Assembly: GCA_049317525.1 (NCBI GenBank)
Contig: JBMOIC010000024.1
Span: forward strand, 1-36,142
Direction: 5' to 3'
Origin: UBA961 sp049317525
Lineage (GTDB): Bacteria; Bacteroidota; Ignavibacteria; Kapaibacteriales; UBA961
Length of the DNA: 36,142 bases
Below are positions 8,275-16,800 of this stretch, one piece after another. The notes beneath the pieces are model-generated. The model saw only the letters and a list, made by a program, of their open reading frames with translations. It searched no databases and was not told the origin of the DNA. The position numbers and the translations under genes were made by a program. Every line of letters starts with the position of its first letter. Positions within the stretch are counted from its first letter, which is position 1.

Positions 8275-10295
8275 GGTTTTACTATTGGATTTTTCACAAA
8301 AATATTTACTGTCCGCCAATAAAGACGTCCTTCGGGTAATTCATGAACATCTTGTTCTCCATATCCTACAATATCTGTTAAGGGATTAATCGAATATATA
8401 TCAGATGTAATATCTAATGCTTTGTATACCGCTAAAGCACGATTATAGGATAATGTTTTATTATGATGATATACTCCTACTCTATCGGTAAAACCTGCAA
8501 TCGATATACTTGCTCCTGGATTTAACTCCGATTTAATCATAGAAATAATCCTTTTATTGTTCTGCTCTATCGTAGAAGCATTAAAAGGAAATAAAACCAA
8601 ACTATATTCATTATACATCGTATCATTATGCTTATGTTCTATTTGGGTAATCCTTTTAATTGGAATACTTAAGCTAGTTTTACATTTCACTTGCTGTGCA
8701 TCATACATTGTTAAAGTATTTATCAAATTGTCATCTTTTTGCTTAGATAATTGAGTAGCTATTCCAGACAAATGAGCTTTAAAATGTGCAATATTTCCAG
8801 AGATAGTTTGCTGTATTAATTGTCCATTTTCGGTTTTGATTTCTATATTTCTATTGATGATAGAGTCTCCATTTTGCTCTGGAAAAGAATAAAGAATAGA
8901 CTCAGGATTGATAGTCACAATTTTCGCAGAAATATGCACTGGCTCTAATATTGAAAAATTATCTGAAGAGATTTCTACTCGTCTATTTTCTTGCTGAGCA
9001 TCTGTAATATCTTGTTCATACCCTGCATGTGAAACAGAAGCATTATTTGGCAAATTCCTTGCAGATATTGAGCATCGTTCTAAAGGAATATGCCATATGG
9101 TATGCAGATATAATCTTACTTGTTCTGCCCTTTTTCTAGATACATCAATATTATTTTTTTCATTTCCTTTATGTGCATTACATCCAGTAAGAGTTATTGT
9201 AGCCATTGGATTTTTTAGTAATCGATAACCTATAATATCTAATAAAGACCAATATACTTCTAATTTAGATTGAGAAGTCAATCCATTAATATCAAAAGTT
9301 GATGCTTCATGTTCTTGTAATAATCTATATCTAGACGGAATTGTATATGAATCTTCATCAAAAAAAACAAATGGAAGCAATGGTTGAAGTCTATTGATTT
9401 CTGTTTCTTTAATTGTGATTGTGCTTATATCAAATTGTTTACCAGAAGAGTCAATTCCTTTTATAAAAGCATCGCAGGCAGGAATGATTGGTTTAGATAT
9501 GATAGGAGTTTGTTTTTTAATATCATATTGAGATTGTGAATCAATCTTTTTCTCATTATGAAAAGTAATAGCGCAACCAAATCGCCAAGCAAGTATATTC
9601 CATTGATAGTTGTTAATACTTGGAATGATATTATAAGAAGCTAAGAATTCTGGTGATAGCATGATAGTCTTAGCTGAATTTGCTGCAAAAGTATAGTGAA
9701 ACCCAGCGCTTGGAGCAAAAGCAATGGTTTGAGCATTGGGAATATTACCTGCATATACATTTCTAATAGTAGAGCCATTATTCCACATACCTATAGTAGT
9801 AGGTTGTAATAATTCTTCTTGTTGATAATATGAACTCTTATAGATATAATCAGCCCTTGCCCCTAAGCTAGCTTGTAATGATGTAAATAATGGAATAATA
9901 TATAGGCATTCAATACCCACAGATCGAATTGTATTTTGGATAGAATGTCCAATTTCGACATCCACGATTGAGCCACCGATTCCACCCTTGGTGAATTCTG
10001 AATAGCGTAAAGTTCCATCCCACATGGTAAAAGATGGCCTTAAAACGATAGTATTACTTAATGGAAGATGAGCTCCAAATGTTCCGGCAAAACTTTCATT
10101 TATCCCTGATGAAAATCTGGGACAACAATTTGGAATATTGGGCAAAGAGGCAAAATTAGCTATATGTTGATTGACATGAATATCCCCAAAGAAACCCCAA
10201 TTTCCTTTAGTAATCAATTGCTCACTCTGTTGTGCCCATGATATTCTCATCATAGAAAAAAAACAAAAAACAGAGATGAGAACAGTTGTATACAT
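8271..10295 (-). CDS. Outer-membrane protein with two OmpA-like domains, paralogue of 3242-5251
   Basis: 674 residues with signal peptide MYTTVLISVFCFFSMMRISWAQ. The N-terminal region carries NQHIANFASLPNIPNCCP and a probable barrel. The first OmpA-like domain (around residues 330-450) has Ala where the family has the peptidoglycan-binding Asp (GCNA...RKRAEQV). The C-terminal one is intact (GFTDRVG...YNRALAV; Asp and Arg 15 apart). The architecture equals that of 3242-5251, but the proline hinge is missing and overall similarity is modest, so the duplication is old or under divergent selection. It lies 32 bp after guaA on the same strand and is translationally coupled by ATGA to the lectin gene. 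It probably tethers the outer membrane to peptidoglycan and may work with the lectin protein (inference). Confidence 0.85.
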   Translation of the reverse strand: MYTTVLISVFCFFSMMRISWAQQSEQLITKGNWGFFGDIHVNQHIANFASLPNIPNCCPRFSSGINESFAGTFGAHLPLSNTIVLRPSFTMWDGTLRYSEFTKGGIGGSIVDVEIGHSIQNTIRSVGIECLYIIPLFTSLQASLGARADYIYKSSYYQQEELLQPTTIGMWNNGSTIRNVYAGNIPNAQTIAFAPSAGFHYTFAANSAKTIMLSPEFLASYNIIPSINNYQWNILAWRFGCAITFHNEKKIDSQSQYDIKKQTPIISKPIIPACDAFIKGIDSSGKQFDISTITIKETEINRLQPLLPFVFFDEDSYTIPSRYRLLQEHEASTFDINGLTSQSKLEVYWSLLDIIGYRLLKNPMATITLTGCNAHKGNEKNNIDVSRKRAEQVRLYLHTIWHIPLERCSISARNLPNNASVSHAGYEQDITDAQQENRRVEISSDNFSILEPVHISAKIVTINPESILYSFPEQNGDSIINRNIEIKTENGQLIQQTISGNIAHFKAHLSGIATQLSKQKDDNLINTLTMYDAQQVKCKTSLSIPIKRITQIEHKHNDTMYNEYSLVLFPFNASTIEQNNKRIISMIKSELNPGASISIAGFTDRVGVYHHNKTLSYNRALAVYKALDITSDIYSINPLTDIVGYGEQDVHELPEGRLYWRTVNIFVKNPIVKP

Positions 10296-10327
10296 GTAAT
10301 TATATCATTGTTGCTAAGGCTTACGAT

Positions 10328-11872
10328 TTATTCCCACTCAATTGTTGCGGGAGGTTTACTAGAAATATCATATGTAACACGATTGATACCACGTACTTCA
10401 TTGATAATTCGATTGCTTATAATTGCTAAAGTAGAATAAGGCATCGGGAACCAATCAGCCGTCATGCCATCTACACTTGTAACAGCCCTTAAAGCGCAGG
10501 TATTTTCATATGTTCTTTCATCACCCATAACACCAACACTTCGAACTGGTAATAGAACAGCAAAAGCTTGCCAAATATCATCATAAAGGCCAGCATTTCG
10601 AATTTCTTCAAGATAAATTTCATCAGCTTTTCTTAGGATATCAAGAGATTGATTGGTGATTTCTCCTAAAACACGAATTGCTAGTCCAGGGCCAGGGAAA
10701 GGATGTCTATTAACAAACCAATCTGGGACACCTAATGCTCTTCCAATTGCTCTTACTTCATCTTTAAATAATTCGCGGAATGGTTCTATTAATTCAAGAT
10801 TCATATGCTCTGGTAGGCCTCCAACATTATGATGAGACTTAATAGTGACAGAGGGTCCTTTAACACTAACAGATTCTATAACATCTGGATACAGAGTTCC
10901 TTGTGCTAAAAACTTAGCATTACCAAATGTTTTAGCTTCTTTCTCGAAAACATCTATAAAAGTAGCGCCAATAATTTTTCTTTTTTGCTCGGGATCGCTT
11001 ATGCCTTTTAGTCTTCCTAAAAACAAATCGGAAGCATCAACAATATCAATGCTCATTGAAAAATGTTTAGCAAATAAATCTTTCAAAGTATTGCTTTCAT
11101 TATTTCTCATTAGGCCCGAATCAACATGAATGCAATGTAATTGATCGCCAATTGCTTTATGAAGTAAAACTGCTGCAACAGTAGAATCAACCCCACCAGA
11201 CAGTGCACAAATAACGCCCCCAGAGCCAACTTTTTCTTTGATAGACTTTAATTTAGATTCGATAACATTATCTGCACTCCATTCTGCATCGCATCCGCAA
11301 ATCTTATGAACAAAATTACTGAGCATGATTTTTCCATCATCTGTATGATGAACTTCTGGATGAAATTGAACTCCACGAATATTTCTATGGCTATTTCTAA
11401 TAGCACAAATTGGTGCATTCTCTGTATGAGCAATAATTTCAAAACCATCTGGTAAAGTAGTTAAAGAATCTCCATGGCTCATCCATACAATAGAATGATC
11501 TGTAATACCTTCGAATAATGGATCAATAGTACTAATATGAAGTTCAGCTCTACCAAATTCTCTTTTTGAAGATCTATTAACGCTCCCACCATTCATAAAT
11601 GCAGTTAATTGTAAGCCATAGCAAATTCCTAAAACAGGAATGGAATTCTGTTCTGCAAAAGTAAAAAGGTCGAAATGAGGAATTGGCGCATCATCAGCAT
11701 ATACACTAGATGGGCCTCCAGACAATATAATTCCTTTAGGCTGTAAAGAAAGCAGAGTATCCTGCTGAATAGTATATGGATGGATTTCGCAATAAACACC
11801 TGATTCTCTAATTCGACGAGCAATAAGCTGAGTAACCTGAGAACCAAAATCTAGAATGATAATTGTTTGCAT
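10328..11872 (-). CDS. guaA: GMP synthase (glutamine-hydrolysing)
   Basis: 514 residues, the usual length. It converts XMP, ATP and glutamine to GMP, the last step of cytosolic guanine nucleotide synthesis. The N-terminal class I glutamine amidotransferase has the nucleophile in GICYGLQL (C84) and the His/Glu of the triad in HPEVHH (H171, E173). The ATP-pyrophosphatase P-loop is SGGVDS at 225-230, and the C-terminus KPPATIEWE is the conserved XMP-binding/dimer end. ATG 11872 is followed by the canonical MQTIIILDFGSQ. A Bacteroidota-type -7 element (TATTTTTG, minus strand, 11904-11911) lies about 30 bases upstream, but no convincing -33 partner is visible. It is divergent from the hydrolase gene at 12106. 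Confidence 0.98.
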   Translation of the reverse strand: MQTIIILDFGSQVTQLIARRIRESGVYCEIHPYTIQQDTLLSLQPKGIILSGGPSSVYADDAPIPHFDLFTFAEQNSIPVLGICYGLQLTAFMNGGSVNRSSKREFGRAELHISTIDPLFEGITDHSIVWMSHGDSLTTLPDGFEIIAHTENAPICAIRNSHRNIRGVQFHPEVHHTDDGKIMLSNFVHKICGCDAEWSADNVIESKLKSIKEKVGSGGVICALSGGVDSTVAAVLLHKAIGDQLHCIHVDSGLMRNNESNTLKDLFAKHFSMSIDIVDASDLFLGRLKGISDPEQKRKIIGATFIDVFEKEAKTFGNAKFLAQGTLYPDVIESVSVKGPSVTIKSHHNVGGLPEHMNLELIEPFRELFKDEVRAIGRALGVPDWFVNRHPFPGPGLAIRVLGEITNQSLDILRKADEIYLEEIRNAGLYDDIWQAFAVLLPVRSVGVMGDERTYENTCALRAVTSVDGMTADWFPMPYSTLAIISNRIINEVRGINRVTYDISSKPPATIEWE

Positions 11873-12092
11873 TAAAAGATACTTAATGATGAATAGTGAA
11901 GTGCAAAAATACGAAGATTGAATATAGAAGCATTCAGATTAACAAATCGAGAGATAAATGATATTGATTTTATTAGAAAGAAAACAAAAACGGCATGAAA
12001 AATGAAGAAAATATTATAGATTATTGATATTATAGTAAATAATCCCGTGTAGTTCACAGATAATTTGCTGAATTTCGTAGAAATAAGAAAGT

Positions 12093-12099
12093 AAAGGAG
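12093..12099 (+). promoter_or_regulatory. Strong Shine-Dalgarno that sets a TTG start
   Basis: AAAGGAG lies 6 bases before TTG 12106. Such sites are uncommon in this window, where most genes have none. It supports TTG as the true start of the metallo-hydrolase, since no in-frame ATG lies nearby before conserved sequence begins. Confidence 0.7.
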
Positions 12100-12105
12100 T
12101 TAACC

Positions 12106-12954
12106 TTGAAAATATTACCTGTCGTAAAACCATTAAAGTTAACAAATGATGGCACCTTGGAAATTGTATTCCTTGGGGTGGGCGGAGCATTTTCTCAGAC
12201 GCTTTTTAATACGAACTTTATCATCATTAAAGGCGATGCTCATGTATTAGTTGACTTTGGCACAACAGGTCCATTTGCTTTAGCTGCATCAACAGGATTA
12301 ACACTAAGCGATATTTCAGCAATTTTACCTACGCATAGTCATTGCGATCATATCGGTGGTATAGAATCACTTGCATTGTGGAATCGCTATGTATCAATAC
12401 CACACATAGGGAAGCCAAAATTATCAATGATCATTTCTGAAGAATATCAAGAAATTCTGTGGAATAATTCATTACGTGGTGGCATGGAGCAAAATGAAAT
12501 GAGTAGCGAAGGTAATGCTTTATCATTCGAAGATTATTTTACTATTTTTCGTCCAACATATTTAGAAAGAGAACCTCGTTTACGATTAGAAATAAATTGG
12601 CAGGGAATTCATATAGAATTATTCGGTACTAATCATGTGCCCGAGCAAGCATCAAGTGCTTCGAGTGCTTTTATCACCCATGGTTTATATATAGATAATA
12701 AAGTATTCTTTTCAGGTGATACAAAATTTGATAAGGAACTTATTGATATGTATGCTGATAAATCAGAAATAATGTTTCATGATACATCATTTTTCCCTAA
12801 TCCAGTTCATGCCTCATTGCAAGATTTATTGAGCTTGCCACAAGAAATTAAACAAAAGTTGATGTTAGTTCATTATGGTGATAATTGGCAACAGCAAAAT
12901 GTCCAAGATTTTGCAGGTTTAGCCCAACAAGGATTTCGCTATATATTTGATTAA
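12106..12954 (+). CDS. Metallo-beta-lactamase-fold hydrolase
   Basis: 282 residues from a TTG start supported by a good Shine-Dalgarno. The metal-binding signature THSHCDH gives H77, H79, D81 and H82. Further ligands fit H177 (GTNHV), D205 (SGDTKFD) and H256 (LVHYGD). There is no signal peptide, so it is cytosolic. The fold and the RNase Z/phosphodiesterase-like order of ligands suggest a phosphodiesterase or related hydrolase; the substrate cannot be read from sequence. Its stop overlaps that of the convergent cyclic-nucleotide-binding-fold gene (TTAA 12951-12954). Co-location with a possible cyclic-nucleotide sensor makes a cyclic phosphodiesterase role thinkable, but this is speculation. 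Confidence 0.85.
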   Translation: MKILPVVKPLKLTNDGTLEIVFLGVGGAFSQTLFNTNFIIIKGDAHVLVDFGTTGPFALAASTGLTLSDISAILPTHSHCDHIGGIESLALWNRYVSIPHIGKPKLSMIISEEYQEILWNNSLRGGMEQNEMSSEGNALSFEDYFTIFRPTYLEREPRLRLEINWQGIHIELFGTNHVPEQASSASSAFITHGLYIDNKVFFSGDTKFDKELIDMYADKSEIMFHDTSFFPNPVHASLQDLLSLPQEIKQKLMLVHYGDNWQQQNVQDFAGLAQQGFRYIFD

Positions 12955-13637
12955 TGCGTTTGTTGTTCCATTAATTTAGATAGCAAATCACTACTGAATA
13001 CACTTTGCATTGAAATTTCTACTTCATGGTCTGTACTCATCAATTTCTTTAATTGCTCTTTATTCCAAACTAAACATCTAGTATCATCTATTGTTGTTAC
13101 AGTAGCAGTAGTTTCATTCCCAGATAAAAAGCTCATTTCCCCAATAAAATTTCCATTTCTTACAAAGCCAACTTCTTTATTATTAATAACCACTTTGCAT
13201 AATCCATCTGAAATTAACGCTAATTGTTCTACATGAGTATGTTGCTGAATAAGAATATAGTCTTTAGGTAATTCTTGCCAAGAAGCAATAGACAATAATT
13301 TTTTGAAAGCATTGGCAGGCATTGACTTAAATACTTTATTATGAATAGCTTGCTCTTCATCTGTAAACTTTAAATTCCTTCTTTCTCTATATAGCATCGT
13401 AAATTGCCAACCATTTACAAGAATATAAAAAGAACACCAAACAATTTCTGCCCATTCTGGACTATGCAAATCACGGAAATGATACCCTGTCTCTATTGAC
13501 ATCCCAACGATAATTAAAATTCTTAACCAAAGAATATCTTTTACTATGAATCCATATAAATAGATAAGATTAGGAATACTAGTACCTAAAATATCAATCA
13601 TCGATACATTTGCTGGAAGTGATAACCAAGAAAACAT
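12951..13637 (-). CDS. Membrane protein with cyclic-nucleotide-binding fold, Popeye-like architecture
   Basis: 228 residues. Three hydrophobic segments (about 20-36, 38-53 and 63-81) are followed by a short basic linker (LYRERRNLKF) and a cNMP-binding fold (about 100-215: LPKDYILIQQHTHVEQLAL, then GNFIGEMSFLSGNETTATV). This matches the layout of Popeye-domain proteins, three membrane helices and then a cNMP fold beginning 'LYxLRPVxF...LYxxLF'. In the phosphate-binding cassette the Glu is kept (IGEMSFL), but the Arg that contacts the cyclic phosphate in CRP-type sites is Thr (ETTATV). Ligand binding is therefore uncertain. There is no DNA-binding domain, so it is not a CRP-type transcription factor. 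The start at ATG 13637 places the first helix correctly. Confidence 0.75.
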   Translation of the reverse strand: MFSWLSLPANVSMIDILGTSIPNLIYLYGFIVKDILWLRILIIVGMSIETGYHFRDLHSPEWAEIVWCSFYILVNGWQFTMLYRERRNLKFTDEEQAIHNKVFKSMPANAFKKLLSIASWQELPKDYILIQQHTHVEQLALISDGLCKVVINNKEVGFVRNGNFIGEMSFLSGNETTATVTTIDDTRCLVWNKEQLKKLMSTDHEVEISMQSVFSSDLLSKLMEQQTH

Positions 13638-13883
13638 TGGATTTTTTACAATTAAGAGTAATTAAAAAAACATACTAAAAGCAAATATGCATATTTGAAA
13701 AAATATCAAGCAAAATAAATGCATTAATACTTCATTATTGATTAATAATCTTTAGTCTATATCAATAAAAGATAACTTGTACTTTCTATTGTGATTATTA
13801 AAATTTTTACAGTAATTTACACTAGTTCAGTGAATGTAACTATTTAATATATATTAGCTTTCATCACATTTATCAGTACTATT

Positions 13884-16800
13884 TTGAAATCTAAAACATT
13901 CATACTTAGTGTTATTTGTTTGTTTTTTATACTGTGTCAAACACAAGCCCATTCATCTTATTGCTTGATATATCCAGTAAGTTTGAAAGATAGATGCACT
14001 ATGGCTGATGTGATTGTTGAAGGAACTGTTAAAGCAAAAAAATCATATTGGAATACAGATAAAACTATGATTTATTCTGCTTTTACAGTGGCAGTTCAAC
14101 AAACTTTTAAGGGTTCAACATATACATATATCGATATCATATCTCAAGGTGGAATTGTAGGCGATAGAGCTATCGAGGTCTATCCTGGATTCAATCCCGA
14201 AATAGCATCAAAGGGAATATTTTTTGTAAAAATACAATCTCCACATTCTTCTCAATTTATTCAAACCCTACCTTTTGCCGGACCCCAAAGCCATATTCTA
14301 TACGATAATCAAGGAGTCATTTCTGATCCATTTTTACCGATTCAATCTGTAAATGTAATATTGAAGCAAATATCTTTAATTACTGGCTCTCTCTATAAAC
14401 AATATATAAAGCCAAGTATACAAGATAAACGAGAAAAAACCTTAGCAGCTTCTATTAGTTCAATTAATCCAACAAATGCGTCTGCTGGGATTGGTACTGT
14501 ACTTACTATTAATGGATCAGGTTTTGGTACTTCTTATTCGGGAAGTGCAAATGTAGAGTTTAAAAATTCTGATGATGGTGGTAATTCATGGATATCTGCA
14601 TTAGCATCTAATATTGTTTCTTGGAATGATGCGCAAATTCAAGTTAAAATACCTACTAGGTCCGGAACTGGTGTAGTGAGAGTAACTGCAAAAGATGGTA
14701 CAACAGCAAATTCCTCGCAAGCATTAACCATTAATTATAATGCTCTAAATACTACATATAATAATAATCATTATCGATATTGGTTATCTAATCAAGATAA
14801 TATGGGTGGTCATACTTTAACATTTAATGATGCTTTTGGGGCAGATCCAACAAGTGTAGTAAAAAGAGCGCTGCAAAGCTGGCGTTGTGGAAGCTTCGTT
14901 AATTTTAAGATTGCTACTAATACATCAACAGTTAATACTTTTTCTAATGATGGAATTAATATTATCGCTTTTAATGATGCAGCATTACCAGCTGGCGCCC
15001 TTGGAGTGACATATAATTATTTTGCCAGTTGTGCCAATAACCAATGGTATAATGATGGTTTTGATATGTTATTTAGGGCAATACCTGGCGCAGGTTGGAA
15101 TTTTGGACCAGGGGCTACATCAGGCAATAAATATGATTTTGAAACAGTTGTTCTTCATGAACTTGGACATGCTCATCAATTAGGACATGTAATCAATAAT
15201 TCATATGTAATGCATTATGCAGTTGGAACAAATACTGATAAAAGAACATTAAGTACTGTATCTGATATTGCAGGTGGAGCTGATATAGTTGATTTTAGTA
15301 TTGCAAATAAGCCTTGTGGCCCGCAATTAATGACAAAACTCAATGCCAGTAATTGTGAATTAGGATTGCCGCCAAGCGCAGACTTTACTGCCAATACAAT
15401 CGCTGGATGTAGTCCACTTCAAGTATCATTTCAAGATAATAGCACCTCAAATCCAATATCATGGGCATGGGATATTGATAATAATGGCACTATTGATTAT
15501 ACCACCAAAAATCCCGTACATACTTATATCAATAGCGGAAATTATTCGGTAAAATTAACCGCTATAAATTCAAATGGCTCTCATTCTGTTATCAAAAACA
15601 ATGTTATTACTGTCTATAATCAGCCAATGGCTTTTGGAAAAGGATATTATCGAATCTGTAGTGGACAAACTGCTACATTAGCGAATTCTACTGCTGCTTC
15701 TGGTGGCACTCCGCCTTATCAATATTCATGGAGTCCAATAAATGGATTAAGCAATCCAGCAATTGCAAATCCTACTTTACTTTGTACATTCCCCGAAACA
15801 AGAATATATACATTAACTGTAACAGATGCTTTAGGATGTTCATCAGTAGCAAGAGATACAATATTTCCTTATTTAAAATTACAAATTAATGCAGGTGTAG
15901 ATCAATCTATATGTAAAGGAAGTATCATAAATCTTGGTGGAAGCCCAACTGCAAGTTCTGGCTATCCTCCATATCAATATTCATGGTTTCCTGTTACAGG
16001 AATGAATAATCCAACAGATGCAAATCCTACTATTATTGTTAATCAATCTGAAACATATATATGTACAGTAACTGATATAAATAATTGTGCGGTAAAAGAT
16101 ACAATTATCATTTCAATGAATCCACCAGTATCAGTGCAAGCAGGGCAAGATATAAAAGTATGTAAAGGTACTATTGTAACTCTTGGAGGAAACCCTACAG
16201 CACAGGGTGGTACTGCCCCGATAACATTTCAATGGACACCATCAACAGGCTTAACAAATCCTAATTCTGCAAATCCTTCTCTTACTGTTCAGCAATCAGC
16301 TTCATATATTTGTACGGTTATAGATGGGAAAGGATGTATTAAAAAAGACACAATTTCCATTATAATGAATCCTGAATTAATTGTTCAGTCATCACTAGAC
16401 CAAACAATATGCGAGGGAAATTCTGTATTGATTGGAGGAAATTCGATAGCAAATGGGGGCACCCCGCCATATCAATATTCATGGAGTCCAATTCAAGGAT
16501 TATCTAGTTCTATAATTTCTCAACCTTTAGCAAGACCCTTATCTTCTACTACTTATATTCTTACTGTAACAGATGCAGAGAATTGTGTAAAAAATGACAC
16601 AATAAATGTCAATGTAGATAAAATTGCAAAACCTACAATTTCAGTAAAGGGAAATACTATTATTTGCGAAAGTGATAGCGTACAATTAGAAATTATTGGT
16701 GATTATGCAGAATATGAATGGTCTAATGGACAAAAAACCAAAACCATTAAAGTTGGCAAGAATGGGTCTTTTTATAGCAAATGCACCGCATCAAATGGCT

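Noticed and set aside
10845..11129. 94-residue ORF antisense to guaA
   Set aside because: It is a shadow of a highly conserved enzyme gene, with no ribosome site or recognisable sequence.
11873..12105. Purine riboswitch or leader RNA upstream of guaA
   Set aside because: No conserved purine-aptamer loops or long stems seen on the minus strand; only a -7-like TATTTTTG with no matching -33 element, too weak to list.
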